Positions 50,189-59,222 of a stretch of DNA of 64,000 bases are shown piece after piece. The position numbers and the translations under genes are program-made. Location: contig RSEH01000029.1 in assembly GCA_006503475.1 (NCBI GenBank), positions 124,001 through 188,000 of the forward strand, in the 5' to 3' direction. The stretch is from Stentor roeselii. Taxonomy: Eukaryota; Ciliophora; Heterotrichea; Heterotrichida; Stentoridae. The notes under the pieces were generated by a model, which made no database searches, was not told the origin of the DNA, and saw only the letters and a program-made list of their open reading frames with translations. Position 1 is the first letter of the stretch. The number at the start of each line of letters is the position of its first letter.

Positions 50189-50797
50189 ATGAGCAACTTT
50201 CAAATAGATCAAGTTTTAGACTCCATCGGCGAAAAGCGACTAAGAAACGGACTCCCCTTCCAAACCCATCCAATTTTTGACATGTGCCAAGAAATTAAAG
50301 CAGAAAACCTTGAAACCCCCCCAGACATAAACCAAGTCTTCAACATCAAAGAATCACTTTCCAAATTCACTGAAAACTTTTCAAATCAATCCTTCCTGAC
50401 TGAAAACTTTTCCTTAAAAGGCGGAGCAAAAAAAAAGTCAAAAAAAAAATCAACATCTTCAAATCCTTCAAAAAAACTAAAAACTTCTGAAATCAAAGAA
50501 AAGTCTTCAAAACTCTCAGCGACCTTCAGTCCGAAAATGAAGAAAAAGTCGAGTTCATTGACAGAGCCTGCAGTAGACCTGAGTCTTTACACAAGTCCAA
50601 GCAAGACAATAAACTCTTCAAGTCCAAGAAAGAGCCCGCGCAGTCCATCATTGCGAAAAGTGATTTTTAACCTAGACCAAAACATGGTCCTCGAGTTCAA
50701 CAAGAAAAAAATAATAAGCCGAGCAAAAATCACTCCAAAGAAAAAGTCAAGCAAAGGAATCTTAAAAGTTCGCACAAGTCCAAGACGGAATTCTTAG
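50189..50797 (+). CDS. Hypothetical basic, serine-rich protein
   Basis: 202 aa, not recognised. An ordered-looking N-terminus (SNFQIDQVLDSIGEKRLRNG) precedes a long Lys/Ser region with SP sites (SPSKTINSSSPRKSPRSPSL), typical of nuclear or microtubule-associated disordered proteins and a good target for proline-directed kinases. Codon pattern is gene-like. It converges on the second SCP phosphatase gene with 25 nt between stops. Confidence 0.55.
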   Translation: MSNFQIDQVLDSIGEKRLRNGLPFQTHPIFDMCQEIKAENLETPPDINQVFNIKESLSKFTENFSNQSFLTENFSLKGGAKKKSKKKSTSSNPSKKLKTSEIKEKSSKLSATFSPKMKKKSSSLTEPAVDLSLYTSPSKTINSSSPRKSPRSPSLRKVIFNLDQNMVLEFNKKKIISRAKITPKKKSSKGILKVRTSPRRNS

Positions 50798-50822
50798 TCC
50801 TTAAAATAATCAACAGAAAGAA

Positions 50823-52049
50823 TTATTTATAACCACTACTCATTTCGTTGTTGTTTATTATGAATTCATTCATATAGTCCTCATAAAACGTCCGTAAATG
50901 GAAAGTCTCAAAGTTGACTTCTCGTATATCTTCAACTTCGACTAGAGACTTGAGATAATCGATGAGATTCAGCATTTCTCTGTCATCTCTGTCATCATGC
51001 CAGGAAATTATCGGGATTCCGTTGTCGACTTGATAAGCGAAGCTATAAGCAGCGTTATCAACAATGACCACATCGCTAAGGTTGCGATCGGCGAAAATCC
51101 GCAGGTCTTTAATGTAAATTCCGTTCATATTGATGCAGTTGTCCCTGAAGAACCTTTGATGAATCAGTTCTCCAGTAGGGTCGAGGTAGTCAAGGACGAC
51201 ATTAGCGTAGCATTGATGAGAAGCAGTGAACACGAAGACCTCGAAGTACTTGTTGACTTCCTTCAAACACTCCTGCGCGAAAGGGCGAATGTTGATGCCA
51301 GCGTTGATGACTTCTCCATTGGGAAAAGTCACGGGTAAAAAGACGTCAGGCCTCATTTCTTCTGGGTTTTCACAGCAATGGACTAAAGTTTCATCCAGGT
51401 CAAAGACAAGCGTTTTTTTCCCTTCATACCCAGCCCTTCGAGGGACCTTTGCCATTTTTTCCCGTAATTGATCCAAATCCACTGGCGGAAGCGAGTTCAC
51501 AATTTTCAAGGCTTGGAAGGTCTGGAAAAGGTGCTCGTTGTAAATCTCTTCCTTGTTGCGACTCACGGCTGCTGGCACTTGGGTCACTACCACGTTTATG
51601 TTCGGAAAACTACCAGCGCCTGGCTTCAGAGTCTTTAATGGATTCGTCGTTTTTGGCCTCATTATCAGTTTTTTGGATTTCTTTTGTTGGGATGGCGTTT
51701 TAGGCTTTGTGTTCGTCGAGTTTCTTAAAGGCTTTGGACTTAATGCTTTACTTGAAAATTTTGATTTGGTTTTCACGGTTTCTGGAGGAAATAGAAAGAT
51801 TTTTCCTTTTGGAGTTGGAGAGTAGATCTTTTTGGTAATTTCTGAAGCGGGAGTTTTCACCCTTGTCACTGATTTGGTCACGGTTTTTATGTGTCGATGT
51901 TTCGGGGAGTTCTTTGGGAACTCGTTTTGAGTGGGTGTCTCATCCTCAGCAGGAAGGTCAATAGTCAATTTTTTTCCCTTCGAAATGAGTTTTTTTTTAG
52001 GTGGTCGTGGCGAGCCAAGGAGTTTTTTCGACGATGACTTTACGTTCAT
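50823..52049 (-). CDS. SCP/CTDSP-type HAD phosphatase (copy 2)
   Basis: 408 aa from ATG at 52049. The frame is open further upstream, but that part would run through the divergent Nudix gene, so the inner ATG (context AATAAAAATG, start MNVKSSSKK) is chosen. A long basic, Pro/Ser/Thr-rich N-terminus (about 180 residues) precedes the phosphatase domain: VFDLDETLVHCCENP, then IRPFAQECL, VFTASHQCYANVVLDYLDP, RFFRDNC and VIVDNAAYSFAYQVDNGIPI. Catalytic residues are intact. It is a paralog of 46228-47268, with the same YNEHLFQTF-like lead-in before the domain. The basic tail may set its location. Confidence 0.88.
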   Translation of the reverse strand: MNVKSSSKKLLGSPRPPKKKLISKGKKLTIDLPAEDETPTQNEFPKNSPKHRHIKTVTKSVTRVKTPASEITKKIYSPTPKGKIFLFPPETVKTKSKFSSKALSPKPLRNSTNTKPKTPSQQKKSKKLIMRPKTTNPLKTLKPGAGSFPNINVVVTQVPAAVSRNKEEIYNEHLFQTFQALKIVNSLPPVDLDQLREKMAKVPRRAGYEGKKTLVFDLDETLVHCCENPEEMRPDVFLPVTFPNGEVINAGINIRPFAQECLKEVNKYFEVFVFTASHQCYANVVLDYLDPTGELIHQRFFRDNCINMNGIYIKDLRIFADRNLSDVVIVDNAAYSFAYQVDNGIPIISWHDDRDDREMLNLIDYLKSLVEVEDIREVNFETFHLRTFYEDYMNEFIINNNEMSSGYK

Positions 52050-52100
52050 TTTTATTGTTAAATTTAGATTAAAATTTAAAAGAAACGGTCTTTGGTAAAT

Positions 52101-52673
52101 ATGCAGAAAACTATTCTTCACGAAGGAAAATGGATAAAAATTTGCTCTAAGCCTGTAGTAGGCAGAAGTGGAATTATAAGCACTTGGGAGTTCGTTGAAA
52201 GAAAAGAAAGTCACGAAGAAGGAGACTCTGTAGATATCGTCGCATTATACAAAGACTACCTAGTTTTAATCGCTTCTTTCAGGTACCCAGTTCAAAGCTT
52301 TGTCCTTGAGTTCCCCGCAGGTCTGACTGAAGGAGCCTCTGCACAACAGACAGCCTTGAAAGAACTAAAAGAAGAAACCGGTTTCATCGCCTTCGAAGAA
52401 AACATCAAAGAAGTCTCTCCAGTCCTCTTCACGGACCCTTGGAAAAGCACAGAAACGACGCGACTTGTAGTGGTTGAAGTTCCAGACATCTTAGAAAACG
52501 AGTCCCCAGAGCAATCGCTGGAAGACGAAGAAATAATCATCGTGGAACTAGTAAAACTCCAAGGACTATGCGAAAACATCATCGACCTCGCCCAACGCAA
52601 ATCCTACGGAATCGACGTAAGACTCTACCTCTTCGCCAAAGGAATGCAAGACTCTTCTAACTATTCCCCTTAA
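52101..52673 (+). CDS. Nudix hydrolase, ADP-sugar pyrophosphatase-like
   Basis: 190 aa, usual length for NUDT5-type enzymes. The Nudix box spans about 74-95 (GLTEGASAQQTALKELKEET): the metal-binding Glu E88, E91 and E92 are kept, the Arg is Lys and the early Glu region is one residue shorter than canonical. VLEFPAG before the box is the ADP-ribose pyrophosphatase signature. It should split ADP-ribose or a related nucleoside diphosphate sugar into AMP and a sugar phosphate. Divergent from the SCP phosphatase gene with 51 nt between starts. Confidence 0.83.
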   Translation: MQKTILHEGKWIKICSKPVVGRSGIISTWEFVERKESHEEGDSVDIVALYKDYLVLIASFRYPVQSFVLEFPAGLTEGASAQQTALKELKEETGFIAFEENIKEVSPVLFTDPWKSTETTRLVVVEVPDILENESPEQSLEDEEIIIVELVKLQGLCENIIDLAQRKSYGIDVRLYLFAKGMQDSSNYSP

Positions 52674-52723
52674 TTTCTTCAATATCCACCCAGCCTACTA
52701 TTCTGAACTATTCCTCTAAATAA

Positions 52724-53341
52724 ATGGAAGCCAGGCAAAAAGCAATCAAACTTCACCTAAAGCGACTTAACCTCCCAGCTTCTCTGATTGATGAAGCAAC
52801 GTTCATCGCTTTGAACTGCAGCAAAAATCTTACAAAACTCACGAAAATCTGCGCTGCTATCGGACTGATCAACGCGTGTTCAAGTCGAGGAATCCCTGAA
52901 ACTGTTGGATCAATCTGCGAAAAACTTGGAATTAAATATCGCAACCTTTCAAAACATTTTTCTAGAATGAAAGTCGTGCCAACTTCAGCACCCTGCAGAA
53001 AAATCGCGAAATTGGAAGAAATGCTGGAGAAAGTCGATGCTGATGAGGAAATAAGAGACAAAGCTTACGCTTTGATGTCAGAAAAAACTGGTTTCACTGC
53101 TCTTAAAGCGGTGGGAAAAGCACTTTCAGGCTGTCATGGCCTTAGTTTGCTAGCTCAGCAAGTGAACCACTTGCTGCCAGCTAAGCGTAATAAAAATGAT
53201 TTAGAAAAACATGCTGAGGTCAGAATTTTAAAGATTCTCGAAGGACAAGACCTGCAAGAAGAGACGATTTTGGACCTGTCAATGTTGGACGTGCAGGGAA
53301 CTGTGATGGACAAAGAACTCGCAATTTCTTATTTAAGATAA
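52724..53341 (+). CDS. TFIIB-like cyclin-fold protein
   Basis: 205 aa. Residues about 15-90 (SLIDEATFIALNCSKNLTKL, then ICAAIGLINACSSRGIPETV, then ICEKLGIKYRNLSKHFSRM) follow the helix pattern of a single TFIIB cyclin repeat: alanine-rich entry, A-x-x-x-x-A-C-x-x-x-G-x-P, then a helix-turn-helix. No zinc ribbon and no clear second repeat are present. The C-terminal part is helical and not recognised. It may be a small TFIIB/Brf relative or an ORC6-like protein, which shares this fold. Starts in AATAAATG; the next gene begins 8 nt after its stop. Confidence 0.5.
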   Translation: MEARQKAIKLHLKRLNLPASLIDEATFIALNCSKNLTKLTKICAAIGLINACSSRGIPETVGSICEKLGIKYRNLSKHFSRMKVVPTSAPCRKIAKLEEMLEKVDADEEIRDKAYALMSEKTGFTALKAVGKALSGCHGLSLLAQQVNHLLPAKRNKNDLEKHAEVRILKILEGQDLQEETILDLSMLDVQGTVMDKELAISYLR

Positions 53342-53349
53342 TCAAATAA

Positions 53350-53868
53350 ATGGACATTGATTACAAAGCCTTTCTTTCTCTCCTCAGCGCTAAAAATAAA
53401 GCACAGGTCAAAACCATTCTGAGACTCGCCGCAAGGACCCCGAGGCCCAGGGTGTTAAATGAAATTCAAGAAGAACTCGAAATTACTGACAAGGACTTTA
53501 ACACCCTGCTGGAAAACTTGACGAAACTCGAAATGCTTTTCATGCGAGGGCAAAATCTGGAGTTTCCACCTGACTTTCATGGTAATTTGAAAAGTTTAAT
53601 TGAAACCTGCCTTGAAGAACTCTCAGCGATACTTGTTCGTGAAAGTCCTCAGCCGAGTCTTCCCAAGTACGAAGGACTTGACTGGAGAATAGACATTCGT
53701 GCAGGCAACTCGAGTGTAGAAAAAGCTGCGAAGATGCCTAAAGCGGTGTTGGAGCTGAAAATCCAAGGGAAAAAAGAAGTCGTTGAACTGAGCAAGGAAA
53801 GAGTTCAGGGACTTTTAGACGTGTTGGGCAAGGTGAAGGAACAACTGGACGCTCTGGCTGACAACTAG
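53350..53868 (+). CDS. COMM-domain protein
   Basis: 172 aa, right for the COMMD family (about 160-220). An N-terminal helical domain (1-95) is followed by the COMM domain: GLDWRIDIRAGNSSV, then AVLELKIQGKKEV, VELSKERVQGLLDVLGKVKE and QLDAL. The Trp-Arg-x-Asp signature and the final L-x-K-x-x-x-Q-L helix are present. COMMD proteins form hetero-oligomers in the Commander complex for endosomal recycling. The subtype cannot be fixed by eye. It sits 8 and 15 nt from its neighbours on the same strand. Confidence 0.82.
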   Translation: MDIDYKAFLSLLSAKNKAQVKTILRLAARTPRPRVLNEIQEELEITDKDFNTLLENLTKLEMLFMRGQNLEFPPDFHGNLKSLIETCLEELSAILVRESPQPSLPKYEGLDWRIDIRAGNSSVEKAAKMPKAVLELKIQGKKEVVELSKERVQGLLDVLGKVKEQLDALADN

Positions 53869-53883
53869 CTTATAAATTTAAAT

Positions 53884-54381
53884 ATGGCACGTGGTGGTTC
53901 ATATAAGTCCATGCCCGACATGAGCAAAATTAAACATTTCACTGAAGACGACGTGCTCCTCATCAAAGACGGGTTTGATATCTTTGATCACGGCAAACAG
54001 CTCATTGATTTGAAAGAAATTTTAGAATTTACTGATAAAATCCAGGGTTTTGATAAGTTTCCCACTGTTTACAACCTCATCGCGAAAATTGCTGAAGCGA
54101 ATCCGAAAGGAGTAAATTTCAAGACTTTTTTAGAAACTTTTCATGGGTATCTTGGAAATGCTGAAACTAAGAATGGCCTGCAGAAGTTGTTTGAAACGAT
54201 TGACTTTGATGAAAACCAGTTTTTGGACAGGGAAAGACTTAAAAGTCTTGCGAAGGAAATCGGAGAAAAAGTCACGGATGAACAGATTGATTACTTGATT
54301 GAAGAAGGGTACAATTGTCCCACTGGAAAGGTGGATCAAGATGCTTTTGTTAGAATGATGCTTAAGGCCTCTGGCAGATAG
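53884..54381 (+). CDS. Centrin/calmodulin-like EF-hand protein with degenerate loops
   Basis: 165 aa, the size of centrin. Four EF-hand-like helix-loop-helix units are seen. Loop 3 (DFDENQFLDRER, 107-118) keeps D1, D3, N5 and D9 but ends in Arg instead of Glu. Loops 1, 2 and 4 lack most ligands, for example DIFDHGKQLIDLKE. So calcium binding is weak or absent. Centrins form basal-body and contractile fibres; Stentor myonemes are rich in such proteins. Here the fold seems kept for protein binding. Confidence 0.72.
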   Translation: MARGGSYKSMPDMSKIKHFTEDDVLLIKDGFDIFDHGKQLIDLKEILEFTDKIQGFDKFPTVYNLIAKIAEANPKGVNFKTFLETFHGYLGNAETKNGLQKLFETIDFDENQFLDRERLKSLAKEIGEKVTDEQIDYLIEEGYNCPTGKVDQDAFVRMMLKASGR

Positions 54382-54424
54382 TTAGAATCCCATATTAAAA
54401 CGAAAGAGTTTTTTAGAGTTTTTA

Positions 54425-54547
54425 ATGGAAGGGAAATGGATTTGGTGTGTTTCCAACGGAGAGATGTTTAGCTACTCCCTGGATATGGACGAGAATAAGG
54501 CGTTGCATACTTCTTGTTATGCTAAGGCAAAGGCTTCTGCCATCTGA
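54425..54547 (+). CDS. Possible 40-aa protein
   Basis: ATG to TGA, 40 residues (MEGKWIWCVSNGEMFSYSLD and on), between the centrin-like gene and the AP endonuclease gene. The codons are G-rich like nearby genes and unlike the AT-rich spacer after it. It has two Trp and two Cys, unusual for random AT-rich sequence. No family recognised. It might instead be the 3-prime flank of the centrin-like gene. Confidence 0.3.
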   Translation: MEGKWIWCVSNGEMFSYSLDMDENKALHTSCYAKAKASAI

Positions 54548-54766
54548 TTTTTTATTAAAGACTTGAATTTAATTTACCTGAAGAGGTAAACTTTTTCAAA
54601 GAAATAGAAAAATCTGAGGTATTTTTTTATTCTCTTTTAAATATTCAATAATCTTTAACTCCAACAATTAATATCACCAATAAATTGCAAATCTAAATTT
54701 TACCTTAACAAAAAATCTATCCAGCTTAAATAAAAACTCTCATATTTAACAGATCAGTACCCAGTA

Positions 54767-55624
54767 ATGAGCAAACGCAAACAACAACAACTGATCCTCC
54801 CATCAAAGCAGACCAAATCCCTTCCAGACATTCTGAATTTCCCAAACCCAGAAATCCAAATCCTAAGCTGGAACATAAACGGTTTGCGTTCCTGGATCCA
54901 AAAACCCGGAACTCGTGCTTTCATAACAAATCAATCCTTAGACCTAGTATGTTTAAACGAGACAAAGCTTCAAGAAAAGCACATTCCCGAGATATCCCTT
55001 TTACTTCCAGAGTACCGTTACCAGTTCTGGACATGCAGCACTAAAAAGCTGGGTTATTCAGGAGTATCAATCCTCAGCAAAGTAAAGCCATTATCCGTAT
55101 CCTACAATCTTCCTGGTCACCCAGAAGAAGGCCGACTGATCCAAGCCGACTTCGAGTCATTCAGCCTGGTGGCGACTTACGTTCCGAATTCAATGAGCCG
55201 CTTCGAGTACCGCGTCCAAGAATGGGACCGGGACTTAAGAGCCTATCTGGAAAAATTGAAAGAAACAAGAAACGTTGTTTGGATCGGCGACTTGAACGTG
55301 ATCAACCTTGATATCGACGTTTATCGACTCGAAGGCAATGAGGACTGTGCAGGCGGCACTCGTGAAGAACGCGCGAGTTTTCATGAAACTTTAACCCGAG
55401 GCTTCTGCGACTGCTTCCGCGAACTGCACCCGACTGAAAGGAAGTACTCCTGGTTCAACGTCAAGCGAAAAACTGCAAAGGAAAGAAATGAAGGGTGGAG
55501 ATTTGACATGGCAGTCGTCAGTGCCCAGATGATGGCGAAGGTGAAGGACTGTCTGATCTTTGACGACGTGGCAGGAAGTGACCATTACCCAATAAAGTTA
55601 ATCCTGGAGAATTCTGTACAATAG
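54767..55624 (+). CDS. APEX1: AP endonuclease, ExoIII/APE1 family
   Basis: 285 aa, close to ExoIII and the catalytic part of human APE1. Motifs in order: LSWNINGLRSW (33-43), LNETKLQ with metal-binding E65, GYSGVSILSK (97-105), GRLIQADF, ATYVPNS, GDLNV with D175 and N177, SWFNVKRK, GWRFDMAVVS and GSDHYPI with catalytic H273. All active-site residues are present. It incises DNA 5-prime to abasic sites in base excision repair. A short basic N-terminus may be a nuclear signal; the redox Cys region of human APE1 is not obvious. It ends 3 nt from the convergent CEP350-like gene. Confidence 0.93.
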   Translation: MSKRKQQQLILPSKQTKSLPDILNFPNPEIQILSWNINGLRSWIQKPGTRAFITNQSLDLVCLNETKLQEKHIPEISLLLPEYRYQFWTCSTKKLGYSGVSILSKVKPLSVSYNLPGHPEEGRLIQADFESFSLVATYVPNSMSRFEYRVQEWDRDLRAYLEKLKETRNVVWIGDLNVINLDIDVYRLEGNEDCAGGTREERASFHETLTRGFCDCFRELHPTERKYSWFNVKRKTAKERNEGWRFDMAVVSAQMMAKVKDCLIFDDVAGSDHYPIKLILENSVQ

Positions 55625-55627
55625 TAA

Positions 55628-57979
55628 TTAAATATCATCCAACAAATCAAGAAGCTCTTTGAATAAATCAAGCAAGACCAAGTCACCCAAGTCGTTCGTG
55701 CTTTGGGCTTGCTCGTCTTCGTAGTCAAGCCACTCAGGTTCTTCTGCCTTGACGTCGAAACAAAGCAACTGGCTCATGGACTCTTCTCGAACTGTTTGAA
55801 GCTTGTCCTGGTCCTTCCTGTGAAAATGTTTCTGAAAAGCTCCTCCTTTGAGCTCCACCCAACTTTTCATCTTTTCTTCTGATTTTTTTAACACCCTGCT
55901 CAACTCGCCTTCTCCAAAGAGAAGTCTTGAATGTGGAATCCAAGGGTCAGGGACTCCTTTTAATCCAAATGGCCGAAGATAGTTAAAAGTTTCGTTCACA
56001 CAGTCGAATAGCATTTGAATGTAAAATTTTCGTAACCAGAACTTGTCGCAGTCCATCTTTTTTTGAACGAATTCGCAGATTTCTTGAGGAATCATCTCGT
56101 CGAGAACTCGGAATTTTGTGAGTTCTCCGATGTTGCTGCTTTGAAGCAATTGTAACTTTTCTAGAGGGTCGATAAAAGCAGGAGTGTTTACGATGTCTAG
56201 TACTTCAGCTTCTGTCTTTTTGAACTCTGAAAAAAGGACTTTGAGGAATTTTAAGAGGTAGTCGGAAGAAGGGTCTACGCAAAGCTCGTTGTTGATGAAT
56301 TGGATTCGAGATTCAAATAGTTTTACTTCGTTTTCAATTATCTCTGAAACGATTTCTGTTAGATTAATAGAAACTTCAGGAGTTGTTATTGGAATTTTGT
56401 ACTCTGGGTCTGAAGTTATTGAGTTTTGTTTTGACTCTGATGTCAGTTCTTCGAATTGTCGCATCAGAGATGAAGAGATGTCCAGGTCACTTTGGTTGGC
56501 GTCTTCTAAAGTATAACAGCCGCAAGCTTGAAGAAAGTCTTGAATATCCTTCGAAGAGCTTTTAAAAACGGGTTTTTCCAAAGAGTCTGACTGAAAAGAA
56601 TGCTTAGCCTCTTCAACAGGAGGTTGATTTACTTTTTCCTCTGATCCAGATTGACTCGATTCAAAAGTACAAGTGACAAGCGGTGTATTGATATTCTCAA
56701 TATCCAGGTCCTTGGGCCGTTTAAGTTGAAAGCTCGAAGACGAGAGAAGAGTCACATTATTACTTGACTTCTCAGCCAGTTTCATTTCTTCAGGTTTTTG
56801 AAACAAATCACGAAACTGTCCAGGCCGAAGCAAAGAAGTCAAATTTCGTCGATGAGAACTTTTAATAATCAAAGACTCGTCAAAATCAGGACAAGCTGTC
56901 GGAGTTTCTTTTCTTTTCTTGATAAGATTTCGAAACCAGCCCTGGATTTTACTTGCTGCCTGGTCCTTCGAGAGACTCGTGGGAGTCTTCCGTAGCTTTA
57001 AACGATTGATCACTGGGTTCAGGTCTTCTGGCTTTGCAAGAGGTTGTCGCTTGGTTTTTTTTATTTTCAGCTTTTTTGGGGTTTTTCGCTTTGTTGTTGG
57101 AAGAGTTGAGGCTGGACGCTCAGTGTTCACAATTTTCAGTCTTTTTAATAACGGCTTTTTTTTCTTTTCGAATCGATCTGCTGTTTTGAAGATCTCCGCG
57201 TTGCTTAATAGGTCGAACCCGTTGCTGGTGACGTCGAAGGTTTTCATTGTGGTTTTTTTTGACCTGTGGGTTTTTTTCTCTTCTTTTTTCTTTTTGGAAG
57301 AGGTTTTGACCTTCTTTGAGTCCAAGTTGTTCAAGTCGATTGATTTGAACTGTTTTTTGAGGTGAAGGATGTTTAAATCGACTGACTTTATTGGTTTTTT
57401 TCGGATTAGGTGGGGTTTTGACTTGATTTTTAATTCTTTCGCTTCGCCAGAGGCAGACTTATCATCAATGACGATTTTTTTTGCCTTGGACTCGTTTTTA
57501 CCCTTGGAGGCAAGTTTTGAACTTTTTGAATTTTTCGTCTTTTTCACTTTACTCGAAGGCTTGGCCTTGAAAGTCTTCGGGTTATCTGAAAGTTTAACGA
57601 GAGGTCCTTTGTGCTCTTTCAAGAGGTTGCTGCAGAATTCAGAAAGTCCAGTTTTTATGTTTTTTTCACTTTTGAAGTAACTTTTGCTAGCTTTGTTAAT
57701 TTTCACTTTGGAATCAGCACGCAAAGGCGACTTTCTCAAATTTTCTTTATCAGTCTGAAGACTTTTCAAGCTTTTCGAGCGAAAAGGTGATTTGCTGTAT
57801 TTAAACCTAAGACGAGAAGTAGAGTTTTTATCATTCAAGGCACTTTTACAGCGAATCGGTGAGATTTTTGGAGGTTTTAACGCGAAAGACGAGTGAATTT
57901 TCCTTCGAAGCGAATTAACCGACAAGACCTGTTGACTGAGACTTTCAGGTAGTCCGAGTGATTCCTTATTTTGGTTCAT
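55628..57979 (-). CDS. CEP350/TRM-like basal-body protein with IQ motif and DUF4378-like C-terminus
   Basis: 783 aa. The N-terminal 330 residues are very basic and Ser/Lys-rich, typical of microtubule binding. An IQ motif (ASKIQGWFRNLIKKRK) lies near residue 345. The last 150 residues (about 630-783) resemble DUF4378, shared by CEP350 and plant TRM proteins: MLFDCVNETFNYLRPFG, PDPWIPHSRLLF, a mid helix, then EWLDYEDEQAQ and LVLLDLFKELLDLL. CEP350-type proteins anchor microtubules at centrioles with FOP. The family call is a pattern match, not a search. It is head to head with a coiled-coil gene, 12 nt between starts. Confidence 0.6.
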   Translation of the reverse strand: MNQNKESLGLPESLSQQVLSVNSLRRKIHSSFALKPPKISPIRCKSALNDKNSTSRLRFKYSKSPFRSKSLKSLQTDKENLRKSPLRADSKVKINKASKSYFKSEKNIKTGLSEFCSNLLKEHKGPLVKLSDNPKTFKAKPSSKVKKTKNSKSSKLASKGKNESKAKKIVIDDKSASGEAKELKIKSKPHLIRKKPIKSVDLNILHLKKQFKSIDLNNLDSKKVKTSSKKKKEEKKTHRSKKTTMKTFDVTSNGFDLLSNAEIFKTADRFEKKKKPLLKRLKIVNTERPASTLPTTKRKTPKKLKIKKTKRQPLAKPEDLNPVINRLKLRKTPTSLSKDQAASKIQGWFRNLIKKRKETPTACPDFDESLIIKSSHRRNLTSLLRPGQFRDLFQKPEEMKLAEKSSNNVTLLSSSSFQLKRPKDLDIENINTPLVTCTFESSQSGSEEKVNQPPVEEAKHSFQSDSLEKPVFKSSSKDIQDFLQACGCYTLEDANQSDLDISSSLMRQFEELTSESKQNSITSDPEYKIPITTPEVSINLTEIVSEIIENEVKLFESRIQFINNELCVDPSSDYLLKFLKVLFSEFKKTEAEVLDIVNTPAFIDPLEKLQLLQSSNIGELTKFRVLDEMIPQEICEFVQKKMDCDKFWLRKFYIQMLFDCVNETFNYLRPFGLKGVPDPWIPHSRLLFGEGELSRVLKKSEEKMKSWVELKGGAFQKHFHRKDQDKLQTVREESMSQLLCFDVKAEEPEWLDYEDEQAQSTNDLGDLVLLDLFKELLDLLDDI

Positions 57980-57991
57980 TTTTAACTATAA

Positions 57992-58972
57992 ATGCAGAGG
58001 TCGTTTTACTCATCAGGGTACCTGTCGAACGGCAACATTTCTCGTGAGTCGTACTCGTCTCCGACTCGTTCAGGGCAGTACTCTTCCACCTTTTTACGAG
58101 AACTGGAAAAGCACCACGACCGTTCCATTCAAATCGCGAACGACCGTCTCAAGTCACAAGAGTTGCAACACGAGCGCAACCTGGACAACCTGCGAAGTCA
58201 AATCTCGAGTTTAAAGCAGCAGCTGGAGCACAACGAACGTTCTTACACCCGCGAAGAGCAGCGTCTCGAAGAAGACTACAACTACCGGCTTAACATCTTG
58301 CAGAGAGAAAGCGACTTGAAGACTCGCCCGGTCCTTACGCAGATTGCGGAATATGAGAAGAATATTGAAAGGGCGACACTTAGTCATAACTCTGAACTGC
58401 GGGAACTCACAAGAGCTGTGCAAGAACTCAAACAGGAAAATTTGTCGTTAAGGCCAAGGGTTGAAGTACTCAAAGCTGAATTGGATACGCTTAAGAATAA
58501 ACTTTATAAAGAAAGCCAGCAGGAGCTGGCTTTGATTGAACAGGAGAAAAAGGAAATTACCAGAAATCATCATATTGAACTTGAGGCTATCAGTGAAAGT
58601 CACCGAAAGTCTGTTAGTGGATTGCATAGGGTTCTTGATACTCGTGATTCACGCATTGAAGAGCTGCAGAAGGAACTGGCTGCGAAGAAACAGGGACTTA
58701 ATGAACTTATTTTGAACTCGGAAAGTGAAATTCGTAGACTTGAAGAAGGACTTCAAACTGCTAGACTCACTTTGAATAAGCAGGAAAGGGAAATGATGAC
58801 TATTCACTCTGCCATGAATGAGGCTAAAAAAGAAGCCAAAGTACTGCAGAATGAAAAAACTGCCATGGAGTCGGATATTGGGTCTACCAAAAAGGAAAAT
58901 GAGTATTTCAAGACTGAAATTAAAAGACTTGAAAGACTTGTTTATGGAAAAGGATCTCCCAGAAGGGTGTAA
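57992..58972 (+). CDS. Coiled-coil protein, possibly of basal bodies or axonemes
   Basis: 326 aa. A Ser/Tyr/Gly-rich head (1-30) precedes an unbroken coiled coil from about 35 to 320 (FLRELEKHHDRSIQIANDRL and on). Strand use changes along the gene: C-rich codons at the start, G/T-rich codons in the second half. Starts in CTATAAATG. No family certain; pairing with the CEP350-like gene across a 12-nt gap suggests joint expression. Confidence 0.65.
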   Translation: MQRSFYSSGYLSNGNISRESYSSPTRSGQYSSTFLRELEKHHDRSIQIANDRLKSQELQHERNLDNLRSQISSLKQQLEHNERSYTREEQRLEEDYNYRLNILQRESDLKTRPVLTQIAEYEKNIERATLSHNSELRELTRAVQELKQENLSLRPRVEVLKAELDTLKNKLYKESQQELALIEQEKKEITRNHHIELEAISESHRKSVSGLHRVLDTRDSRIEELQKELAAKKQGLNELILNSESEIRRLEEGLQTARLTLNKQEREMMTIHSAMNEAKKEAKVLQNEKTAMESDIGSTKKENEYFKTEIKRLERLVYGKGSPRRV

Positions 58973-59222
58973 GGAAGAATTTAATATTTTAGGAGATTGT
59001 TTATGATGAGATTAGTTTAGAACTGTAACTGTTTGAAATAATTTTTATGAAATCAAACAGATTTTAGATTATTTCAATTTTTCATTCAATAATAATTAAG
59101 ATTGCAATAACTTTCACTTTTTCCCTCTAAAATCAATAAATCACTAAAATTAGCTCTCAGTCCTCATCATTCAAAATTTTCGAAATTCCTGAATACCTAA
59201 AAAGATTAAAAAACTCATAATC

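Noticed and set aside
50823-52214. Longer N-terminus for the second SCP phosphatase
   Set aside because: The extra 55 residues would run through the divergent Nudix gene; the inner ATG at 52049 has a better context.
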